From Chitinophaga nivalis (GTDB lineage Bacteria; Bacteroidota; Bacteroidia; Chitinophagales; Chitinophagaceae), in the NCBI RefSeq assembly GCF_025989125.1, contig NZ_JAPDNR010000001.1:1656301-1720300 (forward strand): 64,000 nt of DNA, given 5' to 3'. Numbering within the stretch: position 1 is the stretch's first letter; every line of letters begins with the position of its first letter. The notes under the pieces are model-generated. The model was not told the DNA's origin. It worked only from the letters and a program-made list of their open reading frames with translations, and did no database searches. This document shows, piece by piece, positions 16,432-25,010 of this stretch. The position numbers and the translations under genes were made by a program.

Positions 16432-17415
16432 ATGAAAAGAAAACTCCTTCTTCCTGCTATTGCTTTATTAATGCTGGCCATTTCCTGTAAGAAAGAAAAA
16501 GAAGAAATGGCGCCGGAAAATGCTTCAAATAATAATACCGTTGTTAGCGGAGCGGTAAAACGTACAGCTACCAGCCTGGGGGCTCCGGTGGCAGAAGCCA
16601 AAGTCTATAAGCTGATTCCCGGTTATGACAAAAACGAAAAATTTGAAGCCAGTGGTGTTTATTACCTGGATGGATTTTTTTATGTTGTCTTTGATAACCG
16701 TTTTAAAATTGCGAAAATAAAGAGTACGCTGCCTATCAATAGCAGTCAGAATACCCTGTTGGGATCTGGCTCCGGTGACTCTGATTTTGAAGGTATTACC
16801 TATAGTAATGCGAATCCGGCCCGCTTTTATGTGGTGGAAGAAGCGGTACAAAATGGTAGTAACTATCAGCCAAGAATAAGAGAGTATGATGCTGATATGA
16901 ATTACCTGAGCAATAAATGGGTGGGTTATAACTTTTCCTCATCTAACAGTAACAAAGGGTTTGAAGGAATTGCCCGCGTATATCGTGGGGGAGAAGATTA
17001 TATCTTAGGCCTGGTAGAAGGTACAGGTAAAGTGCCGGTATTGAAGAAAACCAATTCGAAGTGGGAAAAGATTGCGGAGATCACCTTGCCTGCTTCTGCT
17101 GCTTTCAGTGATTATGCAGATATCGCTGTTTACGGTAATAAAGTAGCTATCGTAGGACAGGAAGATGCGCTGTTATGGGTCGGTACTTTAAGTGACACTT
17201 CCTGGTCTTTTTCAGGCGGAACCACCTATAGCTTCCCAACAGGTAATAGTCAGGGTGTGGTAGGTGCCGGTAGTAATGTGTTATATGGAAATGTGGAAGG
17301 AGTATCCTTTATCAGTGCCAACCAGATTGTAGTGGTGTCTGATAAAGTAAAATCAGATCAACCCAGCTATCAGACCTACAAAGATCAATCTGTACATATC
17401 TTCAATCTTCCTTAA
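16432..17415 (+). CDS. Lipoprotein, predicted beta-propeller
   Basis: A 327-residue protein with a clear lipobox (ALLMLAISC, Cys19) and a charged, disordered linker (residues 20-50). The rest is made of repeated short strands with recurring motifs such as VYYLDGFFYVVFDNR, DFEGITYS, GFEGIARVY and NVEGVSFIS, where an acidic-Gly-Ile pattern begins each unit. This fits a propeller of the SdiA-regulated/YjiK or phytase-like esterase type, a resemblance, not an identification. It is anchored to a membrane facing the periplasm or the outside. It ends at a terminator shared with the convergent NTF2-like gene. Confidence 0.8.
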   Translation: MKRKLLLPAIALLMLAISCKKEKEEMAPENASNNNTVVSGAVKRTATSLGAPVAEAKVYKLIPGYDKNEKFEASGVYYLDGFFYVVFDNRFKIAKIKSTLPINSSQNTLLGSGSGDSDFEGITYSNANPARFYVVEEAVQNGSNYQPRIREYDADMNYLSNKWVGYNFSSSNSNKGFEGIARVYRGGEDYILGLVEGTGKVPVLKKTNSKWEKIAEITLPASAAFSDYADIAVYGNKVAIVGQEDALLWVGTLSDTSWSFSGGTTYSFPTGNSQGVVGAGSNVLYGNVEGVSFISANQIVVVSDKVKSDQPSYQTYKDQSVHIFNLP

Positions 17416-17423
17416 TAAAAATA

Positions 17424-17456
17424 ACAGGTTGCTATAGCTATCCTATAGCAACCTGT
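17424..17456. terminator. Bidirectional intrinsic terminator
   Basis: ACAGGTTGCTATA pairs perfectly with TATAGCAACCTGT over a short loop, between convergent genes. Confidence 0.8.
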
Positions 17457-17469
17457 ATTATTTTGTACC

Positions 17470-17865
17470 CTATATGTCGAGTACGGCTGCCCCAAAAGGA
17501 TTATCCACCAGCCATAACCAGATACCAGCTTCATTTCTTTTCAGGAGGCAGCTGGTATGGCCACTCATATTGATGGAATGACCATCAGGGCTGATTGCTG
17601 TCATCTCCCATTTATCCAGCCAAACGGATAAATCTTCCCATATTGTAACATGCGATACGCCGCCTTTTATCGTGGGCCGCAAGACACATAGGTTACCTAT
17701 TGCCCGTTCAATTTGTGGCAGGCCTTTTATTGGGGTACCATCCCGCTCTATGTACGTGCCCTGTGCATCAAAGCAGCTCATAGCGCCGGTGATATCTCCT
17801 TGTTGCAGGCGGTGACGAAAATAGGCGACAGCACCTGCTGGTGTTTTCCGATCGTATGTTTCCAT
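17470..17865 (-). CDS. NTF2-like / SnoaL-like protein
   Basis: A 131-residue single-domain protein with the cone-fold pattern of NTF2-like DUF4440 proteins: an N-terminal helix pair (AVAYFRHRLQQGDITGAMSCF), then strands including GTYIERDGTPIKGLPQIERAI and WLDKWEMTAISPDG, and ending TSCLLKRNEAGIWLWLVDNPFG. Such domains act as small-molecule isomerases or cyclases, or only bind ligands. It follows the epimerase gene by 28 bases, so the two may act on the same compound. Confidence 0.8.
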   Translation of the reverse strand: METYDRKTPAGAVAYFRHRLQQGDITGAMSCFDAQGTYIERDGTPIKGLPQIERAIGNLCVLRPTIKGGVSHVTIWEDLSVWLDKWEMTAISPDGHSINMSGHTSCLLKRNEAGIWLWLVDNPFGAAVLDI

Positions 17866-17893
17866 TGTTTTTAATTGTCGTGTTGGTGACGGA

Positions 17894-18889
17894 CTATTGT
17901 ATTGTTTGATGATATAAGTATCTCAACGCCTGCTCAATGGCGGTTTTGGGTGGAGTAGGATGATAGCCCAGCTCTCTTACTGATTTACTGATATCCATGT
18001 CCTGATGCACATTGTAATACATGCTGATTTGATGGATCAATAGTTTAGGCCTTTTGCGGGTGATTTTCGCCGTGGTTGCCTGCAGCCAGGCATACAGGTA
18101 AAGTCCCCATTTGGGAGCGGTTGCTGGTGTCTTAATGCCCCGTTCGGGGAATAGGTTTTGTGCGATGGTGGCTATCTCCGTAATGCCTACGGCGGTAGCG
18201 GTACCAAGACCATAACGTTCTCCGTTACGGCCTTTTTGTGCCGCCAGGTAGCAACCTTCTGACACATCTTTGACGTCTACCCAGTTAATATAGAATCGCG
18301 CGTCGATTTTTATTGCTTTGTTCAACACCATTTGCAAGGTATTTTGAGAAGGTGTCAGCCGGGTAGCCACTTCTCCGATCATAGCGGAAGGACATACACT
18401 GACCATATGTATCTGATGTGCTTTGGCGATCTTCCAGGCCAGTTTTTCGCTATCAATTTTGGATCGGTAATAAACACTACGGGTTTCAGTATTGTATGTT
18501 TCAGGGCTGATAGGGAAGGTTTGTCTACCCATCGCTGCAACAGAGCTGACGTAAATAACTTTCTTTACACCCATGATGGCTGCTGCCTCCATAATATTTC
18601 TGGTGGCGGTCATGTTGGCCTGGTAGACATCCTTTTTCGGATTTTTGGTCCACAACTCATAAACAGCAGCTACCTGATATAAGGTGTCTATTCCCTGTAA
18701 CGCTTTTAAAAGAGATGCTTTATCGTGTAAGTCTGCATAAACGGGTGTAAAATCCAATCCTTCAAATGGAGCCGTATGATGAAGATTCCGGACTGTTCCC
18801 CTGACCTGCTCACCTTTTTGCAGGAGATTTCTCAGTAAGTTATTGCCCAGGTGGCCATTAACGCCGGTAATTAATATGTTTGCTGCCAT
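17894..18889 (-). CDS. NAD(P)-dependent epimerase / dihydroflavonol-4-reductase-like
   Basis: A 331-residue extended SDR. The cofactor motif is ILITGVNGHLGNNLLRNLL (GxxGxxG, residues 5-23), followed by DLHD and the active site YYRSKIDSEKLAW, which supplies the YxxxK pair, and by VCPSAMIGE. These place it in the dihydroflavonol reductase/cinnamoyl-CoA reductase/3-beta-HSD group. It is the middle gene of a minus-strand cluster with a Crp/Fnr regulator upstream (80 bases) and an NTF2-like gene downstream. Confidence 0.87.
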   Translation of the reverse strand: MAANILITGVNGHLGNNLLRNLLQKGEQVRGTVRNLHHTAPFEGLDFTPVYADLHDKASLLKALQGIDTLYQVAAVYELWTKNPKKDVYQANMTATRNIMEAAAIMGVKKVIYVSSVAAMGRQTFPISPETYNTETRSVYYRSKIDSEKLAWKIAKAHQIHMVSVCPSAMIGEVATRLTPSQNTLQMVLNKAIKIDARFYINWVDVKDVSEGCYLAAQKGRNGERYGLGTATAVGITEIATIAQNLFPERGIKTPATAPKWGLYLYAWLQATTAKITRKRPKLLIHQISMYYNVHQDMDISKSVRELGYHPTPPKTAIEQALRYLYHQTIQ

Positions 18890-18969
18890 ATTGAAATGTT
18901 CAATTAATGAACTGCAAAAATCACAGCAATCACCAGGAATTAAAATAACAATTGTTAGGAAAAAACGAC

Positions 18970-19575
18970 TCAGTTTTTTATCCGGCTCAGGGATTCCGGC
19001 TTCATCCCAAGATAAGACGCTATATATTGGACAGGTACATGTTGAATGATATCAGGTCTTTCAGCCATTAGTTTGGCATAACGTGCTTTCCCCTTTAATT
19101 TCCCGAAGGTGAGTATTCTTTCTTCTTTTTTGAGCAGGGCCGATTGCAGACATTTCATGCCTAGCTGAATCCATTCAGGATTTTTAATAGCGAGTGTTTC
19201 AAAGGAGGCCGCAGATATTTTACAAATGTTGCAATCCGTTACGCATTGGATAGATTCGAAAGAGGGCGCTTGCTTTAGTATGCTGTACATCGAAGAGGCA
19301 AACTCTCCTTTTCTCAGAATATCGATAGTTACCTCCTCTCCGCTTTCTGTGCTGTAAAACGTACGTACATATCCCTCCAGAATAAAAAAATAATCGGAAG
19401 AGGTTTGGCCTTCACGAAGTAGAAAATCCTTTTTTTTTCGGGTATAAAATTGAAAATGTGTTTTGATGGAAAGGTAATCAGGGATACTAAAATGCAGGTG
19501 AGTCTTAAAGGCGCTTACCAGTAAGCTATCATTTTTGTCTGCAATACCTGGTGGCAGTATATCGGATTTTTTCAT
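18970..19575 (-). CDS. Crp/Fnr-family transcriptional regulator
   Basis: A 201-residue protein with an N-terminal cyclic-nucleotide-binding-like barrel (KDFLLREGQTSSDYFFILEGYVRTF and ESGEEVTIDILRKGEFASS) and a C-terminal winged helix (VPVQYIASYLGMKPESLSRIKN), which ends at the recognition helix as usual in the short Bacteroidota forms. The barrel lacks an obvious cAMP-binding RxS signature, so the signal is unknown. Its probable targets are the epimerase and NTF2-like genes downstream. Confidence 0.88.
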   Translation of the reverse strand: MKKSDILPPGIADKNDSLLVSAFKTHLHFSIPDYLSIKTHFQFYTRKKKDFLLREGQTSSDYFFILEGYVRTFYSTESGEEVTIDILRKGEFASSMYSILKQAPSFESIQCVTDCNICKISAASFETLAIKNPEWIQLGMKCLQSALLKKEERILTFGKLKGKARYAKLMAERPDIIQHVPVQYIASYLGMKPESLSRIKN

Positions 19576-20187
19576 ACAGATGATCGTCAGCTCCGGAAAA
19601 TATACATCGAATGACGGAATAATCAGGAAGATGATGGCTAATATACAGATTAAATAAACAGATTATCTAAACAATTAAATGATTATGGTGTGATTTTTTT
19701 ACATGGATCGTAGTTAGCAGGATGAATTATCCTGAACTGTTATTGCGTGATAAATGTAGGAATGACTGCATAGCCGCGACCCGGGTTGTGCATAATTATT
19801 GTATGCGAAAATGGTGATTCACTGAATCTGATTTGCCGTTTAGTAATGATACAATATTTTCGGATTAATAAATTTTTATACCCGGAATATCCATAAATGA
19901 CTTGTTTTAGCAGTACCATTAGCTAATTTTACAAAATAACCATAGCATATTATTTGTTAACCTGACCGGAATATTGGAGACCACATTTACAATGTATATT
20001 ATCCCTTTTTAAGTTAACCTTATAGTAGTCTCGACACCAGAATAATCAGTATAACTTCCCATATTATTCTATTTACCATCTGTTTATAACGATAACGAAA
20101 AAGATATTTATTGCGCAATAGAAGCAGGGATCGCTGAAAACCTGTAAAAAAGAGTAAGCATTATTTTGTTAATCTAAAAGTAATTTT
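19576..20187. other. Long AT-rich intergenic region
   Basis: About 610 bases between divergently transcribed regulator and crystallin genes. I find no ORF with coding character, no clear TAnnTTTG box and no repeat. It presumably holds the promoters of both genes. Confidence 0.4.
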
Positions 20188-20580
20188 ATGTCACGGACTA
20201 ATGTTCCCGAATTTGTATTAAGCCCATATAATGGAAGTGTTGTTGACCTGGAATCTCCTGTGGGTCCATTTAAGCTGTTAAAAGGTGTGCCTGCTGGTCT
20301 GGATAATTCACAGACTGAAAGAGCATTGCCTGAAGTAGTTCTCTATGAGCATAATGACTTTGGTGGTGCTAACTGGAGAACCAATTTGAACTATACCTAT
20401 GTTGGTGACTTCTGGAATGATAAAATCTCTTCTATCGTTGTAGTAGCCGGTGTATGGGAGTTTTATCAGCACGACAATTATAATGGCCCGAGATGGCGCC
20501 TTGGACCTGGTTACTATCGCTGGGTAGAAGATGTAAATATCCCGAATGATATTATTTCTTCTTTCAGAGTAGTAGGTTGA
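20188..20580 (+). CDS. Beta/gamma-crystallin domain protein
   Basis: A 130-residue protein with no signal peptide. After about 45 residues of leader come two crystallin motifs making one domain: VVLYEHNDFGGANWRTN with WNDKISSIVV, and WEFYQHDNYNGPRWRLGPG with PNDIISSFRVV. The N/D-D-x-x-S-S calcium-binding signature is present twice, as NDKISS and NDIISS. Microbial proteins of this type bind calcium and often occur in stress or spore settings. It stands alone between long gaps. Confidence 0.88.
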   Translation: MSRTNVPEFVLSPYNGSVVDLESPVGPFKLLKGVPAGLDNSQTERALPEVVLYEHNDFGGANWRTNLNYTYVGDFWNDKISSIVVVAGVWEFYQHDNYNGPRWRLGPGYYRWVEDVNIPNDIISSFRVVG

Positions 20581-20942
20581 TAAGAGCCATTAATAACCGG
20601 ATACGTTGTATGGCCTGCGCTCATACAGGACAATAACGACGGCCTATTGAAGGAAATCAAACCGGTTCTTATATCAGGTGCGGGGGGTACCACCCGTACT
20701 TGTCTATGGATATTGCCGGCTTAAAACCTGATGAACGCTTATGTTTCAAAGAGCATGGCTCTTCTACCTAGCAGTTTTCGCTGCATTTTTTTTCCTGGAT
20801 AACAATGTTTTTCTGGATTCATGTTGGGTCCTGATAAAGTCATGAAAGGCCAATCACTCTCATGCCGGATAGCTGTGTGTACAAATGATGGACGCATGAA
20901 TATTTATGCTTAAATTGTTGTACAAACCTAATCTGTTGGAGA
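20581..20942. other. Intergenic region, no gene seen
   Basis: No ORF with coding character, RNA or clear terminator was found; the end holds the promoter region of the exonuclease gene. Confidence 0.4.
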
Positions 20943-21713
20943 ATGAAAATTGCCACTTATAATGTAAACGGCGTCAATGGACGTCTGCCTGTATTGTTAC
21001 GCTGGTTAGGCGAAACAATGCCTGATGTCGCATGTTTACAGGAATTGAAGGCGCCGCAGGAAAAATTTCCGGAACAGGCTATTCTGGATGCAGGTTACGA
21101 AGTGATCTGGCATGGTCAGAAGAGTTGGAATGGTGTGGCGATTCTATCGCGTATCGGTGCCATTAAAGAAATCAGAAGAGTACTTCCTGGTGATCCGGAA
21201 GATGTACATAGTCGTTATATAGAGGCCGTGGTCAATGATGTATTGATAGCTTGTCTTTATCTACCCAATGGGAACCCGGCGCCAGGCCCGAAATTCGATT
21301 ATAAACTAAGTTGGTTCGAAAGGCTAACCACGCATGCAAAGCAGTTGTTGGCGCAGGAAATACCGGTGGTGTTGACCGGGGATTTTAATGTGATACCTAC
21401 CCCGCAGGATGTCTATAAACCTGAACGTTGGGTAGATGATGCCCTGTTCCGGCCAGAAACCCGTGCTGCCTTTCAAAAGCTGACAGCGCAAGGATGGACG
21501 GATGCTATCAGAAAACTGTATCCGGAAGAAAAAATATATACGTACTGGGATTATTTCCGGGATGCATTCGGACGAGATGCCGGGTTGCGTATCGACCATT
21601 TCCTGTTAAGTCCGCAGCTGGAAACGCGGCTTACTGCTGCTGGTGTAGACCGTCAGGTGCGTGGCTGGGAGAAATCGAGCGATCATGCACCAGTATGGAT
21701 TGAGTTGAAATAA
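20943..21713 (+). CDS. xth: Exodeoxyribonuclease III
   Basis: A 256-residue exonuclease/AP endonuclease of normal length. The EEP-fold residues are all visible: Asn7 (TYNVNG), Glu34 (CLQELK), Asp147 and Asn149 (TGDFNV), the RIDHFLLS stretch, and Asp247-His248 (SSDHAPVW). It removes abasic sites and 3' blocking groups in DNA repair, using Mg2+. It is a single gene with no partner in the window. Confidence 0.92.
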   Translation: MKIATYNVNGVNGRLPVLLRWLGETMPDVACLQELKAPQEKFPEQAILDAGYEVIWHGQKSWNGVAILSRIGAIKEIRRVLPGDPEDVHSRYIEAVVNDVLIACLYLPNGNPAPGPKFDYKLSWFERLTTHAKQLLAQEIPVVLTGDFNVIPTPQDVYKPERWVDDALFRPETRAAFQKLTAQGWTDAIRKLYPEEKIYTYWDYFRDAFGRDAGLRIDHFLLSPQLETRLTAAGVDRQVRGWEKSSDHAPVWIELK

Positions 21714-22271
21714 ATGCGACCAGTAAATTGTCTGCATCAGACATTTCCTGTGGGCAAAGGTTTTTTATGACAGCCCATACAGGGGAATGATGAATACAAT
21801 AGTATCAGATTAGCTTACAACATATTACAGGTGCCTTTTTAAATAGGCAATTTGCCTGCGCATAGCAGATACTCCTTTGGGAGTATGTTGGGGCTTTATC
21901 TATCTAATAGTTAATACAATGCCAGCGAACCAATTATAATTTGGTGATTTTAATATAAAAATTAATTGATGAAATCCTAATCAAATCACATTTTTTTGTT
22001 TGCTAGTGATAACTTCAGCCGCTTCTATCATTTTCTGCAGAAGCGCAATATTTGCGTATTGCTTACTGAGAGCTGATGATAGCGGCGTGTAATAATGAAG
22101 ATCCGGAAATAATTTTGGCAGAGATATATAAATGCCAACTAATCGAGTTTTTTAAAAACACGTGCCGGATGGACTATCAATTAATTTTTGTCAGGAAAAA
22201 AGTTCCGGTGCAAGTAGGGGTAATAGCTGAGTTGGGTGTCTTATAGAGTAGACTTTTAATCCAAACCGGAC
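21714..22271. other. Intergenic region with a possible gene remnant
   Basis: A small hairpin TACTCC/GGAGTA lies near 21868-21883. The part at 21981-22151 reads as protein-like on the minus strand (see the separate entry). The rest shows nothing. Confidence 0.35.
21981..22151 (-). pseudogene. Possible gene remnant (56 codons, no start)
   Basis: The minus-strand frame, closed upstream by a stop at 22152-22154, has protein-like content (LVGIYISLPKLFPDL, LSSALSKQYANIALLQKMIE, AAEVITSKQKNVI), but the only Met lies late. This could be the tail of a lost gene. Chance cannot be ruled out at this length. Confidence 0.3.
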
Positions 22272-22895
22272 ATGAGAAAAATTTTGTTGGCTGTTGCCTT
22301 ATCAATTGTTGCGCTGAGTGTAAAGGCGCAGGAAATCCAGACACTTACTTCCCGTCCCAAATCTGCCGGCAAGACTAAAGTAGGCGGCTATGGTACTGCA
22401 TTAGGTAAAATTACGGGTTTTGATGGTACTGTTGCTATAATGACAGGTGCTTACGGCGGCGTGCTATTGAATAAAAAGTTCCTGCTGGGAGCGGGAGCTT
22501 ATTCCTTGATAAATAAATTGGAAGCAAAGGCTTCTGATGGCGGGAAATATAATTTGTGGTATACAGGCTTCGTGTTTGAATATGTACATCATTCTGATAA
22601 ACTGTTTCACTGGTCTGCAGGTACGCTGATTGGCGGTGGTGGATTAACAGAGCAGGGGAAAAAATACAAAGTGTGGGAAGATGGCTGGGAAAAAGACAAA
22701 TACAGATATACTACTGCCCATGGTTTTTTTGTCGCAGAGCCGTTTGTAAATGTTGAATTAAATATTTCGCGGAATATCCGGTTGGTAGGCGGTGGTTCTT
22801 ATCGTTTTGCAGTAGGAGCTGGCGGTAACCCTTTTTCGGATAATCAGCTGAGTGCCCCGTCTTTTCACCTGGGCATTAAAGCCGGTGTATTTTAA
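22272..22895 (+). CDS. Hypothetical exported beta-barrel-like protein
   Basis: A 207-residue protein with a signal peptide (KILLAVALSIVALSVKAQ). The mature part alternates Gly-rich and aromatic strands (YGGVLLNKKFLLGAGAYSL, LWYTGFVFEYVHHSDKLF, NIRLVGGGSYRFAVGAGG) and ends in FHLGIKAGVF, a typical last outer-membrane strand with a C-terminal Phe. This suggests a small barrel of about eight strands in the outer membrane. No family name can be given. A two-way terminator follows. Confidence 0.75.
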   Translation: MRKILLAVALSIVALSVKAQEIQTLTSRPKSAGKTKVGGYGTALGKITGFDGTVAIMTGAYGGVLLNKKFLLGAGAYSLINKLEAKASDGGKYNLWYTGFVFEYVHHSDKLFHWSAGTLIGGGGLTEQGKKYKVWEDGWEKDKYRYTTAHGFFVAEPFVNVELNISRNIRLVGGGSYRFAVGAGGNPFSDNQLSAPSFHLGIKAGVF

Positions 22896-22920
22896 TAGTT
22901 AAGTTGATATCCAATATATA

Positions 22921-22958
22921 AATACACCCGGAGTTGGTTTTTGCCATCCGGGTGTATT
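22921..22958. terminator. Bidirectional intrinsic terminator
   Basis: AATACACCCGGA pairs perfectly with TCCGGGTGTATT, followed by a T run on the plus strand. It ends the barrel gene and the defence pair. Confidence 0.8.
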
Positions 22959-22962
22959 GTTT

Positions 22963-23583
22963 TTAACGGCTAAGGGTGGGTAATAAACCCGGTATTTCAA
23001 ATAATTTATAGATTTCTGCTTTCCCTTTTTGTGGGTGCACTGGGTCAAATGCTCCTCTTTTCCTGGCGTTGGAAATGCCATTGTTCAGATATGGTTTGAG
23101 TCTTTGGTAGATATCAGGTTGGGTTTGAATAAAGTATCTGGCACTTTTGGAGTATTCCTGTAATGGTGCATGTTTCTTTAGTTCCCGCATAACAGCATGG
23201 CAATCTGCGAAGTATTTTCCGCAATCATTAACATGCTGTAGAAACCAGTATTCGAGGCAAGGTGTATTAATCAGGATCTGGATTTTTTTATTACCCTTCA
23301 CCGCAGCCAGATAAGTTATTAGTTGAGACACTTTGTTTTCGCGGATAACAACGTCCAGGTCAATGATCCAGATAGAAAGATCATAGATATCGGCATTGTC
23401 TTTTACGGTAAGATATTGGTCTTCCAGTTTGGTTTTTCTGGGGAGATCTGGCTTGATGGTGATGCCGGCTGGGTTTTCGGTATTCCGTAGTTGTTCCAGG
23501 TACCATTTTTCTGTTTCTCCGTCAACCAGTATGGCAAAGGTTTGTCTGCCACTACCTTTCCTCTTTTCAGTGGATCTCGCCAT
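22963..23583 (-). CDS. RloB-like protein (AbiL-type defence, second component)
   Basis: A 206-residue protein of the RloB family. It opens with a TOPRIM-like strand and acidic residue (FAILVDGETEKWYLEQL), has an acidic WIIDLDVVI strand and the hallmark NTPCLEYWFLQH. RloB proteins are encoded with RloA-type ATPases, first noted in restriction loci, and are related to the AbiL abortive-infection system. They are thought to act as nucleases released by the ATPase on phage infection; that mode is inferred from related ATPase/TOPRIM systems. The start overlaps the end of the ATPase gene by 17 bases, so the two are translated together. Confidence 0.85.
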   Translation of the reverse strand: MARSTEKRKGSGRQTFAILVDGETEKWYLEQLRNTENPAGITIKPDLPRKTKLEDQYLTVKDNADIYDLSIWIIDLDVVIRENKVSQLITYLAAVKGNKKIQILINTPCLEYWFLQHVNDCGKYFADCHAVMRELKKHAPLQEYSKSARYFIQTQPDIYQRLKPYLNNGISNARKRGAFDPVHPQKGKAEIYKLFEIPGLLPTLSR

Positions 23584-24904
23584 TGGGGATGTTTAAATAA
23601 TAATCGCTTAAAACGGGTTTGGCTCCCAGTTTACCGGATTTATAAGCATTGTAGATAGAGGTGGTATCTCTTACCACACTGGAATCGAAGTCACTAAGCG
23701 AAAAAAGGTCTATACTGCCATCTGCTTTTTTCTCTGTAAACCAGATAGCATCTTCCCGCAGGATATCTCTTTCCATCAGCAGTTCCCGATGATGCGTAGT
23801 AGCCATCAACTGTGTTTTTTTTACATTCACCAGGAAGAGTAACATAAAGTGTTTGATAAGGTCTGGATGTAGAGAAGACTCCAGTTCATCCAGCATAAAA
23901 ACGCTTTCCTGATGAAGCATGACGTCTAATAAGCCGCTGAACTGAAAATACCGCTGCGTACCTTCCGATTCCTCTTCATAAGGTAACCTGTAGCTGGCGG
24001 TGGTACCGTCTGTTTTTTGAATAACATGTTCAAATAGTAAATCTTTTTTTTCTAACTCTTCCAAAAGAGGTAATGAGGGCGCATCGGGGTGGCTGCTTTC
24101 TATTTGCTTATTCAACAAGGCGACCATTTCCAATGTGTTCGGTTTTATATTGACTTTAGTCGTTTGAATGGTAATGTCATTGATGGCAAAATCGGCTTTC
24201 TTTAAAAACTGTATAATGTATGCCTTGTTAATTTTATGTTCAGATAATCCTCGGGTGATATAGTTTTTAAAACTGGCACCTGGTGTAATAACTGCCTTTA
24301 AAACTTCTATGAACCAATCTGTCACATTTTTGAGTTCCGGCAATTCAATGTTTGTTTTTAAAAATGCACTGAGTACCGTAGTATTCCAAAGTGTATTGGC
24401 CTCAAGGGTTTCTTCTGCCGTTTTTTTTATCTTGATTTTTCCGCCAAATTTTATGGAAGTAAGTTGTTTAAGTGTGTTGGTTGTTCTCTGAAATACTAAT
24501 GCTTTATTGGGAGAATGGAAATATAGTTTTTCAGATAAAATAGCCTGTCGGTTGAACTGCAGATAATAGGAATATTTAGTATTGTTATGAATAAAAGATA
24601 ATTCAAAGCTGCTTGCTGCATCCTGTGTTTTATCATCAAATAAAAATGGCTTAAAATCCAGTACCTCTTGCTTTTGTTGGAGTGGATGTATAACAAGGTT
24701 CCGTAAAAAATTGAGGCTTGTCAATATCGTTGTTTTACCCGAACCGTTAGGGCCATAAATGAGTCCCAGCTTTAACAGCTTTACCCCCTTCATAGGCTCA
24801 ATAAAATAATAATCCTGTAGCGTATCCGAATTCTCCGGCTCAAAAGAAAGGGTAACCTTCTCTTTAATACATTTGAAATTCTGTGCGGAAAAGCTAATTA
24901 TCAT
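23567..24904 (-). CDS. RloA-like AAA15 ATPase (AbiL-type defence, first component)
   Basis: A 445-residue SMC/ABC-like ATPase. It begins MIISFSAQNFKCIKEKVTLS, has Walker A GPNGSGKT at residues 51-58, and near residue 338 a Walker B with D-loop (FMLDELESSLHP), then the TTHHRELL strand in place of the usual switch His region. The middle lacks long coiled coils. Such ATPases with RloB or OLD-type nucleases form abortive-infection modules. The overlap with the RloB gene, and the absence of other genes in the operon, indicate a complete two-gene system. A TAATTTTG -7 box lies 29 bases upstream. Confidence 0.87.
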   Translation of the reverse strand: MIISFSAQNFKCIKEKVTLSFEPENSDTLQDYYFIEPMKGVKLLKLGLIYGPNGSGKTTILTSLNFLRNLVIHPLQQKQEVLDFKPFLFDDKTQDAASSFELSFIHNNTKYSYYLQFNRQAILSEKLYFHSPNKALVFQRTTNTLKQLTSIKFGGKIKIKKTAEETLEANTLWNTTVLSAFLKTNIELPELKNVTDWFIEVLKAVITPGASFKNYITRGLSEHKINKAYIIQFLKKADFAINDITIQTTKVNIKPNTLEMVALLNKQIESSHPDAPSLPLLEELEKKDLLFEHVIQKTDGTTASYRLPYEEESEGTQRYFQFSGLLDVMLHQESVFMLDELESSLHPDLIKHFMLLFLVNVKKTQLMATTHHRELLMERDILREDAIWFTEKKADGSIDLFSLSDFDSSVVRDTTSIYNAYKSGKLGAKPVLSDYYLNIPNGEIH

Positions 24905-24933
24905 TTTTTTACCTGAAATTTGTAATTCAGTTA

Positions 24934-24941
24934 CAAAATTA
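24934..24941 (-). promoter_or_regulatory. -7 promoter box for the RloA/RloB pair
   Basis: On the minus strand the bases read TAATTTTG, fitting TAnnTTTG, 29 bases before the ATPase ATG. No well-placed -33 element was found. Confidence 0.35.
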
Positions 24942-25010
24942 TGGAATAATCAAGTCTAATTTACCGCTTTTAAATGAAAAGTGAGGTGTTTAAATAACCA
25001 AGCTCCCCCA

